Assembly: GCA_964352215.1 (NCBI GenBank)
Contig: CAYGRE010000027.1
Coordinates: forward strand, 9,019-73,018
From: CAWUKT01 sp964352215
GTDB lineage: Bacteria > Bacteroidota > Bacteroidia > J057 > JADKCL01
Direction of reading: 5' to 3'
DNA: 64,000 bases
The translations under genes were made by a program, and so were the position numbers. Under the pieces are notes generated by a model. It was not told the origin of the DNA and made no database searches. It saw only the letters and a list, made by a program, of their open reading frames with translations. Below are positions 1 to 8,089 of this stretch, piece after piece (position 1 is the stretch's first letter; each line of letters begins with the position of its first letter).

Positions 1-490
1 TTTCATATTTCTCCTTGATGTCCATCAACTTTCTCACCCCGTCCTCGTCCAGCAGATCTATCTTATTGAACAGGATTACGGCTGGGATATGAAAGGCTTC
101 GCAGGTTACGAGGAGGCGGTCGATATAGCCCAGGGTCGTGACGGGCTGGTCCAGGGTAAACAACAAGATGGCCTGGTCAATATTGGAACACAAAATGTGG
201 GCGCGGCGGCTCAGGTTTACTGATTTCCTGAGCACATAATTGTGCCTTTCCTTAATCTCATGGATGAAGCCAACATCGTCTTCAATGGATATTTTTACCC
301 AATCTCCTACTGCCACCGGATTGGTTGTCTTGATTCCCTTAATCCGAAACTTCCCCCTCAATTTACAATCCCAAACATCGCCACTTTCCAGCCGGACCCG
401 GTACCATGACCCGGTTGACCTGGTCACCCGGCCCCTGAACAGTTCACTGACTTCTTTTGGTTGTGTTTTTGTTTTCTTCTTGGCTGACAT
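1..490 (-). CDS. rsgA: Ribosome small-subunit-dependent GTPase RsgA, N-terminal part (cut by window edge)
   Basis: This is the first 163 codons of a circularly permuted GTPase that checks late assembly of the 30S ribosomal subunit. An OB-fold-like region spans about residues 15-85, followed by the start of the GTPase domain. The NKID motif (G4) is at about residues 142-145, ahead of where G1 would be, which is the RsgA order. The P-loop and the zinc-binding tail lie outside the window. The ATG at 490 is 11 bp downstream of the M61 peptidase stop, so it is the last visible gene of the minus-strand operon that starts at 5268. The Lys/Thr-rich N-terminus is usual for the family. Confidence 0.9.
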   Translation of the reverse strand, partial: MSAKKKTKTQPKEVSELFRGRVTRSTGSWYRVRLESGDVWDCKLRGKFRIKGIKTTNPVAVGDWVKISIEDDVGFIHEIKERHNYVLRKSVNLSRRAHILCSNIDQAILLFTLDQPVTTLGYIDRLLVTCEAFHIPAVILFNKIDLLDEDGVRKLMDIKEKYE

Positions 491-501
491 TCAGAATGGG
501 A

Positions 502-2223
502 TCAGTTCACCGTCATCCAGGCCTTGCGGTTTCGCAACTGGTCTGGGCTGGGGTTTTCTAAGGGCATGATCGTATAAATTGGGGTCGCATAATTGGGGTC
601 TCTCTTAAGGATAAGCGTTTTTAGCTTGCTTTCGCGGAAGATGGTCAACTCCAGTTCGGTGTCTGCTGAAAAATAATCGAACAGTGGGCTCAAATCTTTT
701 CCTGTTGCCTTGATCCCTCCTACTGCGACCAACTCGTCGTCCATTCGCAATCCGATTTTTGCCGCAGGACTTCCCTCATAAACTTGCTTGATCTTAAGAA
801 TCGGATCACCCGCATCGGTCAGAAAACCAAAGTCACGAACAAAGGAATTGGACATGCCATTTGGGAAAAGGCCGAGCCCTAAATAATCCGCAGCATCGAT
901 TAGAAATGGTTCCAGTGGCACGGTGCCAGAGATCACTTGTTTGAAGTAGCGCCCCAGCGATGTTCCTGCATGCTTTTCTGCAATTTCGCGGTAATCTTGC
1001 CTTCTGTATCCTTCGCCTGTTCTCCCAAACCGATCGTACATTTCCTTCATCACTGTATCGAGTGACCGGACATTGTCGGTGGTAGAGCGGACCAGAAAAT
1101 CCAGAATGAAGGCCGCCAGGCAACCCTTGGTATAAAAAGATATTTTTCTGTTGGGAACCCCTGCTTTGTACCCATTGACCCAGGAATCAAAACTCGCTCC
1201 TTCCAGCGAAATATGGTCCCGTCCATGGTTGGCGTAGTGCCGCTTCAGGATCGAATTGTTAAAATTCTGAAGGTATTGTTCCAGTGACCAGACCCCGGAC
1301 TTGAGCAACATCGCATCTCCATAGTAGGTTGTAACCCCTTCTGTCACATAATGCAGGGCCGAATAGTTGGGTCCTTCATAGTTGTAAGGTCGCATGTCCG
1401 CAGGTCGGATTGCCTTTACATTCCAGGTATGGAAAAGCTCATGGCAACTGACGCCCAGGAGTTCATTGTACAAATCGGGATGCATCACCCGGTGTCCTGG
1501 TCCCAACGCAATCACAGTAGAATTAAAATGTTCTACGCCATGGTAGGCAGGGAAGCTATGAATCAGAAATAAGTAGTGGTATTCGTCGACAGGAAAGCCT
1601 CCGAACAGCTTGACCTGGGCTTCTCCGAATTTTTTGAAGTGGTTCTCCAGGACGGTTCGATCGGGCCTGATTTCCCCATAAAACCAGAGGTGATGAGTCG
1701 TGCCAGCCACATCAAAGCTCTGGTGCTTGAGGTCCGGACTTGCGAGGAGCGGGGCATCTACCAGCTGGTGAAAGTCTTCTGCCTTTAGGGTATTCCCTTC
1801 TCTTGGTAGCCCGCAAGCTATCTGAAAACTTTTGGGCAGGTCCAGGTGGAGGAGACAAGGTTCATCGATCCGATCTGCTTGGAACATGAAAAGGTTTACC
1901 CCATTGATGTAGAGCAGTTCTTCATTGATTGCTGATCCTCCGGCATCGGTGGCAACGCCATAATAGGAATACTGAAAAAGGAAATCCTCCTTGCTTGGCT
2001 CCACACTCCATTTGTGGCTTGTCTTCTTGACCACTTTCAGGATGCCCCCGGACTGGGTTCTGGCTCTGACATCAATGATGTTTTCGATGTACACGCCCTT
2101 TTCATACCGTCCGGGACGCCAGTAAGGAAGGGTTAGCTCGGTGGCCTGCTCGGAGGCCTTGACAGGAATCTCGATTGAGATGTGGTTCTGAGCTGCTTTT
2201 GAACACGATACAAAATATTCCAT
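502..2223 (-). CDS. M61 family metallopeptidase with C-terminal PDZ domain
   Basis: Family M61 (glycyl aminopeptidase-like) zinc peptidase of 573 residues. An N-terminal beta-rich domain precedes the catalytic domain. The zinc site HELFH is at about residues 261-265, and the likely third ligand is the Glu in VTEGVTTYYGD near residue 295. A PDZ-like region at about residues 460-550 contains the GSPAAKIGLRMDD loop. No signal peptide is visible from this start, so it may be cytoplasmic, although many relatives are exported. It lies 21 bp after aroE and 11 bp before rsgA in the same operon. The family is clear; the substrate is unknown. Confidence 0.87.
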   Translation of the reverse strand: MEYFVSCSKAAQNHISIEIPVKASEQATELTLPYWRPGRYEKGVYIENIIDVRARTQSGGILKVVKKTSHKWSVEPSKEDFLFQYSYYGVATDAGGSAINEELLYINGVNLFMFQADRIDEPCLLHLDLPKSFQIACGLPREGNTLKAEDFHQLVDAPLLASPDLKHQSFDVAGTTHHLWFYGEIRPDRTVLENHFKKFGEAQVKLFGGFPVDEYHYLFLIHSFPAYHGVEHFNSTVIALGPGHRVMHPDLYNELLGVSCHELFHTWNVKAIRPADMRPYNYEGPNYSALHYVTEGVTTYYGDAMLLKSGVWSLEQYLQNFNNSILKRHYANHGRDHISLEGASFDSWVNGYKAGVPNRKISFYTKGCLAAFILDFLVRSTTDNVRSLDTVMKEMYDRFGRTGEGYRRQDYREIAEKHAGTSLGRYFKQVISGTVPLEPFLIDAADYLGLGLFPNGMSNSFVRDFGFLTDAGDPILKIKQVYEGSPAAKIGLRMDDELVAVGGIKATGKDLSPLFDYFSADTELELTIFRESKLKTLILKRDPNYATPIYTIMPLENPSPDQLRNRKAWMTVN

Positions 2224-2244
2224 ACTGGTCTTTAAAGGAGTCTT

Positions 2245-2988
2245 TTATTCCATCCAGATACTCCAACTGGCCTCTGCCTGCTTGATGAGCATTTCCATCC
2301 CATTCTTGGTACGGCAGTGCTGCAAGCTTCCCTTTTGGAGAAATCCTGTTTCATCTGGGTTGTAGATAAGGTCGTAAAGATAATTGGCCGATCCCAAGGT
2401 TTCATAGGGAAGTGTAGGAAAATTCCCCTGCTCCGGGTACATACCTACAGGGGTGGCATTGACAATCAGTGCATAGTCCTGAAGTCCTGACTTATAAAGT
2501 TCCGGATAGCTGATATGGTCCTGGTGACTGGGTGAGCGAGAGGCCAAACGCACTTCTTCAAATTGAAAAAAGTGCTCCAGAACATATACGACTGCCTTGG
2601 ATGCCCCGCCCGTTCCGAGTATAAGTGCTTTGCCGCCTGGATCCTCATTGTAAAACCCAATGAGTGTATCTCTGAATCCTACCACATCGGTATTGTACCC
2701 GGTCATGGTTCCATTCTTCACGTGGACCGTATTGACCGCACCAATTTTTTCAGCAACCGGACTCAGGTCATCTAAGTACCGAATGACATCCGATTTGAAG
2801 GGGATGGTCACGTTGAAACCACGTAGGTTATCGTGTACCTTGACCAAGTCCTTGACCGCAGATGCATGCCCCAATTCAAAGTTCTGGTAAGAATAAGGCA
2901 GCTTCTCTTCCTGAAATTTATTGGTGAAGTACGATTTGGAAAAACTGTGGCTCAATTTCTTGCCGATCAGTCCAAATTCGAGGCTCAT
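2245..2988 (-). CDS. aroE: Shikimate dehydrogenase
   Basis: NADP-dependent reduction of 3-dehydroshikimate to shikimate in aromatic amino acid synthesis. At 247 residues it is slightly shorter than the E. coli enzyme (272). The shikimate-binding SHSFS is near residue 14, NVTIPFK carries the catalytic Lys, GYNTD carries the catalytic Asp, and LGTGGASKA is the nucleotide-binding loop. Its ATG overlaps the stop of nnr (ATGA, 2985-2988), so translation is probably coupled. It is the third gene of the operon led by the GGGP synthase homologue. Confidence 0.95.
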   Translation of the reverse strand: MSLEFGLIGKKLSHSFSKSYFTNKFQEEKLPYSYQNFELGHASAVKDLVKVHDNLRGFNVTIPFKSDVIRYLDDLSPVAEKIGAVNTVHVKNGTMTGYNTDVVGFRDTLIGFYNEDPGGKALILGTGGASKAVVYVLEHFFQFEEVRLASRSPSHQDHISYPELYKSGLQDYALIVNATPVGMYPEQGNFPTLPYETLGSANYLYDLIYNPDETGFLQKGSLQHCRTKNGMEMLIKQAEASWSIWME

Positions 2989-4520
2989 ATCGTTTGTATT
3001 TGAGGTTCTTGATATTCTAATAGGGTAACCATAGCAGGACCCAACTGTTCCATGATACGACTTGCAGTGAGGCCCGCCTCTCCGTATTGTTTTGCCGCAA
3101 GATCACCCGCCAGGCCATGGACATAGACGCCTACGATTGCTGCATCTCTTGAATTGTATCCCTGGGCCAATAGTCCTGTGATCACTCCCGTGAGCACATC
3201 ACCGGACCCACCGGTTCCCATACCGGAATTCCCGGTCGGGTTTACCCAGGTATGACCCGGTTGGGCAATGATGGTGCCTGGCCCTTTCAGCACGATTATC
3301 AGATCGTATGCTTCTGCCAAAGCTTCTGCCTGCTCCAGCCGTTTTTCTGTTTTCGTTTCGTCCTTGATCAGACGCCGGAGTTCTCCTGGGTGGGGAGTGA
3401 GAATGCTTTTCTTTGGGATCAGATCCCAACATTGAGCCTCCGCAATGAGGTTGAGTGCATCGGCATCGAGCACAACCGGGCGATTACAACGCTTCAGAAA
3501 GGCAAGGAAAAATTCCATGACCTCTGGATGGGTTGACCATCCTGGCCCCAGACCGACCGCCTTCCCTTCACTCCATGTCCATACAGCATCCAGATGAGCG
3601 ATGCTGCTGTGGTCTCCATCTACGGACCTGAATATCACTTCTGGTCCAATACCATAGACCGCACTTCGGCTGGTTTCCGGTGCCACCACGGTGCTGAGTC
3701 CGGCTCCGATATGGAGCGCTGCGTGACCACTCAAGGCAATTGCTCCCGCGTATTGCCTACTCCCTCCTATCAGCACTGCATGACCAAAAGTCCCTTTGTG
3801 CCCCTCTACCGGTCTGTCTGTTATCCTGTCACGAACCGTTTCTCCCTCCAACCACTCTCTGGTAAAACCGGTATTTCTAAATGCCCTGGGCCATATTCCA
3901 ATGTCGGCTACGATAACCTCCCCACAATAGCCGGCTGCCGGGTGAACGGCATGACAAACCTTAGGATATTGAAAGGTGATGGTGCATTCAGCTTGGATCG
4001 GCAAATTCTCCACGAATCCCGTATCTGAACTCAATCCACTGGGAAGGTCTATCGCAACGGTCGGCAAGTGATAGAGGCGGCTTTTCTCAAGTATCTTTTT
4101 GACCGGACCGCGAACCGGACCTTTGATTCCAGTGCCAAGCAAGGCATCGATTACTAAATGAGTATCAATTAAAATACGGTCGAGGTCATCCTCCGCATTG
4201 TAAATGGTGATGCCTGTACCCTTCAAGGCTTTCAGGTTGATTGCTGCGTCTCCTTTGTAATACTCTTGGGGGTGAGACAAAACTATGGTGACGTACTTAT
4301 CCTCGACCCGGCTCAAATACCTTGCCACCACAAACCCATCTCCTCCATTGTTGCCCGGGCCAGCCAATACGGTAAAATCTGAGTAGTCAGGATACTTCCT
4401 TAGGATTGTCTCTGCGGTCTTTCGACCAGCTTCTTCCATCAACAATATCCCGGGAAAATCTAACTTTTCGATCATGTACTGATCGGCCTTGCGAATCTGT
4501 TCTGCATTTGCCAGATACAT
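2985..4520 (-). CDS. nnr: Bifunctional NAD(P)H-hydrate epimerase / ADP-dependent NAD(P)H-hydrate dehydratase
   Basis: Repairs damaged NAD(P)H hydrates. The N-terminal YjeF_N epimerase half (about residues 1-215) carries AGPGNNGGDGFV. The C-terminal ribokinase-like dehydratase half carries NSGMGTGGSGDVL, which holds the catalytic Asp. I chose the ATG at 4520 rather than one 13 codons upstream. From 4520 the protein begins MYLANAEQIRKAD, as family members do, and the start sits 4 bp after the stop of the upstream gene; the longer version would overlap that gene. Length from this start is 511 residues, normal for the fusion. The 3' end overlaps aroE by 4 bp. Confidence 0.93.
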   Translation of the reverse strand: MYLANAEQIRKADQYMIEKLDFPGILLMEEAGRKTAETILRKYPDYSDFTVLAGPGNNGGDGFVVARYLSRVEDKYVTIVLSHPQEYYKGDAAINLKALKGTGITIYNAEDDLDRILIDTHLVIDALLGTGIKGPVRGPVKKILEKSRLYHLPTVAIDLPSGLSSDTGFVENLPIQAECTITFQYPKVCHAVHPAAGYCGEVIVADIGIWPRAFRNTGFTREWLEGETVRDRITDRPVEGHKGTFGHAVLIGGSRQYAGAIALSGHAALHIGAGLSTVVAPETSRSAVYGIGPEVIFRSVDGDHSSIAHLDAVWTWSEGKAVGLGPGWSTHPEVMEFFLAFLKRCNRPVVLDADALNLIAEAQCWDLIPKKSILTPHPGELRRLIKDETKTEKRLEQAEALAEAYDLIIVLKGPGTIIAQPGHTWVNPTGNSGMGTGGSGDVLTGVITGLLAQGYNSRDAAIVGVYVHGLAGDLAAKQYGEAGLTASRIMEQLGPAMVTLLEYQEPQIQTI

Positions 4521-4524
4521 ATAC

Positions 4525-5268
4525 TTAAAATGCTGCGATGAGTTCTGGTATATCCTCAATCAGGGGACTGTTGCGGTCCTTTTCAAATGCATTGCCAATC
4601 ACAATCAGGTCCGCACCCGCCTTGAGGACGGCTTCGGCCTGCTGGGTGCTTCGAATCCCCCCTCCGACAATCAATGGGACATCAATGCTTCCGGCCACAG
4701 CTGAAATCATCTCGGTGGGAATGGTGGTTTGAGCTCCACTCCCGGCATCCATGTACATGGTTCTCAGGCCCAGCAATTCACCGGCCATGGCGGTGCAAAC
4801 GGCAATGTCTGACTTGTCCCTGGGGATGGGTAGGGTATTACTCATATAATTAACGGATGTACTTCGTCCGGAGTCGACAAGAATGTACCCGGTTGGCAAA
4901 ACCTCCAGATTGGACTGCTTTAACCGGGGAGCTGCAATCACGTGTTGTCCGATCAGCATTTCCGGGTTTCGACCCGAGATCAAAGACAAGAATAGGATTC
5001 CATCTGCTTCAGGGCAGATCTGATATGCATTACCGGGGAAAAGGACGATGGGGGCCTGGACATGCCGTTTGAGGGTCGTGACCAATTGAGGCATCTGATC
5101 ATTCATCAACAGGCTTCCTCCTACAAAGACGAAATCAATTCCAGTACCATTGAGACGGACAGCCAGGGATTCAAAATCATCCACTGGAACCTTATCCGGA
5201 TCAATGAGAATTGCAATCCCCTTTTTCCCCTGCGACTTCAGCGCCTGGATTTGTGAAAGAATACCCAT
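4525..5268 (-). CDS. Geranylgeranylglyceryl phosphate synthase family protein (GGGPS/PcrB)
   Basis: TIM-barrel prenyltransferase of 247 residues that joins a polyprenyl diphosphate to sn-glycerol-1-phosphate by an ether bond. In archaea this is the first step of membrane lipid synthesis. Visible signatures are AILIDPDKV near the N-terminus, YMDAGSGA in the middle, and the phosphate-binding GGGIRS followed by VGNAFEK near the C-terminus. Homologues in Bacteroidota are known, and some make geranylgeranylglyceryl phosphate; their physiological use is poorly understood. It is the first gene of a five-gene operon. Upstream on the minus strand is TACCTTTA, seven of eight positions of TAnnTTTG, 7 nt before the ATG. 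Confidence 0.9.
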   Translation of the reverse strand: MGILSQIQALKSQGKKGIAILIDPDKVPVDDFESLAVRLNGTGIDFVFVGGSLLMNDQMPQLVTTLKRHVQAPIVLFPGNAYQICPEADGILFLSLISGRNPEMLIGQHVIAAPRLKQSNLEVLPTGYILVDSGRSTSVNYMSNTLPIPRDKSDIAVCTAMAGELLGLRTMYMDAGSGAQTTIPTEMISAVAGSIDVPLIVGGGIRSTQQAEAVLKAGADLIVIGNAFEKDRNSPLIEDIPELIAAF

Positions 5269-5353
5269 ACTTTAGTAAAGGTAGCAATTCAGTCGCTCAA
5301 TTCAACTGCCAATATTTTTTCTTAATTTTCTGCCATGAGTCAACTAGAAGGCA

Positions 5354-5845
5354 ATGGCTGTCGATTATACATATAAGGAATTCAACCGGGACCGGAATCC
5401 TCTCCTTCCTTTGGCGGCAACAGAGTATGTAATGATGCGCCGGGACCTGAACAATTTCATGAACGACATGCTCCGGAAATTGTATAAAGACAAAGATATT
5501 CTGGGTGTGGAGCTACAAATGAAACGAAGCCGGATTTTTCTGTTTGGATTGGTGAGTATTGCAGCGGCCGCGGGAGCAATTCTCTTTGAGCACCCTGGCT
5601 GGATCGCTTCGAGCGCTATACTTGGGGTTATTATGTTTGTTGCGGTCTTAGCTGTACCTATCACCCATCTCCAGGACAAAGCAGTTGAAAAACGAGATCG
5701 TAAAAGAAAAATAGATTCGATCAAGAGTTACTATCTGTTTCATTACTCCTTGATGCGCAATTCATCAACCTACAATGAATACCTGTCTGACCTTCCGGTA
5801 GCCGACCTCAATATATTTCAATCCTACCTTCAGAAGTACAAATAA
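5354..5845 (+). CDS. Small membrane protein of unknown function
   Basis: I do not recognise this 163-residue protein. A charged N-terminal region (about 1-58) is followed by two adjacent hydrophobic segments (about 61-78 and 83-104) and a basic linker (EKRDRKRK). It ends in a Tyr-rich polar tail (about 115-163). The likely topology is a helical hairpin in the inner membrane with both ends in the cytoplasm. It diverges from the GGGPS operon across 85 bp. A 13-codon reading frame starting ATG at 5335 overlaps its start out of frame, with no evidence of use. The gene ends before the rho terminator hairpin. Confidence 0.7.
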   Translation: MAVDYTYKEFNRDRNPLLPLAATEYVMMRRDLNNFMNDMLRKLYKDKDILGVELQMKRSRIFLFGLVSIAAAAGAILFEHPGWIASSAILGVIMFVAVLAVPITHLQDKAVEKRDRKRKIDSIKSYYLFHYSLMRNSSTYNEYLSDLPVADLNIFQSYLQKYK

Positions 5846-5873
5846 AGCCTCTTCCCAGGAAGTTAGGTGAAAT

Positions 5874-5910
5874 GAAAAACGGGAGACAACCCAAGCAGGC
5901 TCTCTCCCGT
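5874..5910 (-). terminator. Intrinsic terminator downstream of rho
   Basis: Read on the minus strand, an 8-bp stem (ACGGGAGA pairing with TCTCCCGT, plus-strand 5879-5886 and 5903-5910) is followed at once by a run of T (complement of 5875-5879). It lies 22 bp past the rho stop codon. The plus strand has no T run after the stem, so it serves rho rather than the gene ending at 5845. Confidence 0.8.
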
Positions 5911-5931
5911 CAGATTTATGATCAATCCAGA

Positions 5932-7818
5932 CTATCCATTCATGGACATCAGGAACTCTGCATTGTCTTTGGTTCCCCGCATACGCTCCTTTAGAAATTC
6001 CACAGCTTCAATGGGGTTCATATCTGCCATGAATTTCCGCAATACCCAGATTCTGTGCAGGTCTTTTGCATCGATCAGCAGGTCTTCACGACGGGTTCCA
6101 GAAGATTGGACATCGATGGAGGGATAGATACGACGGTTAGAAATCCGGCGGTCAAGCTGGAGCTCCATATTACCCGTACCCTTAAATTCTTCAAAGATGA
6201 CTTCGTCCATTTTGGAACCAGTGTCGATCAGCGCCGTAGCGCAGATGGTCAGCGATCCACCATGCTCGATGTTCCGGGCTGCTCCAAAGAACCTCTTGGG
6301 TTTGTGCAGGGCATTGGCATCGACACCACCGGAAAGGATTTTTCCGGAAGCTGGCATGACTGTGTTGTGAGCCCTCGCAAGGCGGGTGATGGAGTCGAGC
6401 AGTATTACTACGTCGTGTCCACATTCCACCATTCTCTTGGCTTTAGCCAGGGCAATTGTCGCAACCTGTACATGGCGCTCTGCTGGCTCGTCAAAGGTGG
6501 AAGCAATTACTTCTGCCTTTACATTTCGTGCCATATCCGTTACTTCCTCGGGACGTTCATCGATCAGAAGGATCAACAAATATGCCTCGGGGTGGTTGGC
6601 CGCGATGGCATTGGCAATCTTCTGAAGAAGCACTGTTTTACCTGTCTTGGGTTGGGCTACGATCAAACCACGCTGGCCTTTCCCGATTGGTGCAAACATG
6701 TCCAATATTCTGAGAGAGTTATCTGAACGTTCCTCTCCTACGCGTTCGAGAGAGAATTTTTCCTCCGGGAAAATGGGGACCAAGTGGTCAAAAGGAACCC
6801 GGTCACGAACTTCTTGTGGTGTTCTTCCGTTCAGGGTTTCGACCTTCAGGAGGGCAAAATAACGTTCTCCCTCTTTGGGAGGACGAATCTGACCAAATAC
6901 AGTATCACCGGTCTTAAGACCAAAAAGCTTGATCTGAGAAGGTGAAACATATATATCATCTGGAGATGGAAGGTAATTATATTCCGGGGAGCGCAAGAAC
7001 CCATATCCTTCGGAAATAACTTCCAGCACACCGTGGTTACTGATGATCCCATCGAAATTGTAATTCTTGGGATCCATCCGTGGATCATAATTCGACTCGT
7101 GGTTTTTGGAATCCCGTCTTCCTTTTTCTGGTTTTTCGCGGTAGTGAGATTCTTGTTGTTGATTGTCTCCGGGTTGAGATTTTACCTCAAAACGAACTGG
7201 GGGCGCGTTGAATGGCTGTGGTTCCTTTGGTTGAGAGGGCCGTTCGCGCCCAGCATCTTTAGGAGTACGTGAACTGCGTTCACGGTCTTGGCCACGGTCG
7301 CGAAATTCTCCTCTGTCACGCTCTCGTCCTCCTCCATCACGGTCACGACCTTTGCGGTCAAACCCACCCCTCTTTTCGGTAGGTCCACCACCTTCGCCCG
7401 CCAAACGAGGACGGCGGGGACGGCGGCCGCGCAAACCAAGCCGCTCACTCTCCTCCTGGTACTCTTGACTTTCTTCAGAATCGTAATCCTCTTCATCAGA
7501 AGACTCTTCTTCTTTTTGCTCCTCAGCTACTTCCTTTTTCTTTGGGGAAATCTTTTCCCTCTTTTTTGAAACTATCTTTTCCTCAGCGGGAGCCTCTTTC
7601 TGCTCCTCCTCTTCAGACTCCTTCTTTGGAGCACCCTTTCGGCTCTTAAATTGATCGAGGTCAGGAAGCTTCTCAGGGTCCAAAGTAGTTTGTTGTTCCA
7701 GAATCTTAAATATCAAATCCTGTTTTTTCAAACTCCGATAGTCCTTAACGCTCATCTGCTTAGCAATCTCCTTCAACTCAGTTAGCAGAAGTGCATTCAA
7801 TTTAATTATATCGTACAT
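5932..7818 (-). CDS. rho: Transcription termination factor Rho with long disordered insert
   Basis: Hexameric RNA-dependent ATPase/helicase that ends transcription. Rho_N helices (about residues 8-45) are followed by about 210 residues of low complexity: first Lys/Glu-rich, then Arg/Gly/Asp-rich. The RNA-binding cold-shock-like domain (GYGFLR) comes next, then the ATPase domain with Walker A (AQPKTGKT) and Walker B (VVILLDSITRLAR). Total length is 628 residues against about 420 in E. coli; the excess is the insert. Such inserts are typical of Bacteroidota Rho, and in Bacteroides thetaiotaomicron the insert has been reported to drive phase separation. The gene is monocistronic and has its own intrinsic terminator. 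Confidence 0.97.
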   Translation of the reverse strand: MYDIIKLNALLLTELKEIAKQMSVKDYRSLKKQDLIFKILEQQTTLDPEKLPDLDQFKSRKGAPKKESEEEEQKEAPAEEKIVSKKREKISPKKKEVAEEQKEEESSDEEDYDSEESQEYQEESERLGLRGRRPRRPRLAGEGGGPTEKRGGFDRKGRDRDGGGRERDRGEFRDRGQDRERSSRTPKDAGRERPSQPKEPQPFNAPPVRFEVKSQPGDNQQQESHYREKPEKGRRDSKNHESNYDPRMDPKNYNFDGIISNHGVLEVISEGYGFLRSPEYNYLPSPDDIYVSPSQIKLFGLKTGDTVFGQIRPPKEGERYFALLKVETLNGRTPQEVRDRVPFDHLVPIFPEEKFSLERVGEERSDNSLRILDMFAPIGKGQRGLIVAQPKTGKTVLLQKIANAIAANHPEAYLLILLIDERPEEVTDMARNVKAEVIASTFDEPAERHVQVATIALAKAKRMVECGHDVVILLDSITRLARAHNTVMPASGKILSGGVDANALHKPKRFFGAARNIEHGGSLTICATALIDTGSKMDEVIFEEFKGTGNMELQLDRRISNRRIYPSIDVQSSGTRREDLLIDAKDLHRIWVLRKFMADMNPIEAVEFLKERMRGTKDNAEFLMSMNG

Positions 7819-8033
7819 ACTTGGGAGAGAATTTTAGCCAATTTCCGAATGTTCAAATGAGAAAAGTTCCTTTATGACAACCCGACTTTTTTTACAACCC
7901 GCCTGGATAACTATTGGAACTCAATGCGAGGTATGTTTCATCTAATTGGACAAAGTACGACAATGCCCCGAAATAAAACAAGACTTCAAAAAGGATAATT
8001 GGGTGAATTAATAGTTATGTTTTATGTTATATC

Positions 8034-8061
8034 AAAAAGACCGGCACGAAAGAACCGGTCT
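8034..8061 (-). terminator. Intrinsic terminator of the S41 protease gene
   Basis: On the minus strand AGACCGG (complement of 8055-8061) pairs perfectly with CCGGTCT (complement of 8038-8044) around a 10-nt loop, followed by a T run (complement of 8034-8038). It starts 29 bp after the stop at 8090. The remaining gap to the rho start (7819-8033) shows no gene and no strong promoter match. Confidence 0.85.
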
Positions 8062-8089
8062 CTTGGGCCTATTTTGACACCCTTTTGAA

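Noticed and set aside
3594..4028. 144-codon plus-strand frame opposite nnr
   Set aside because: Overlaps the conserved dehydratase domain and has no features of a real protein.
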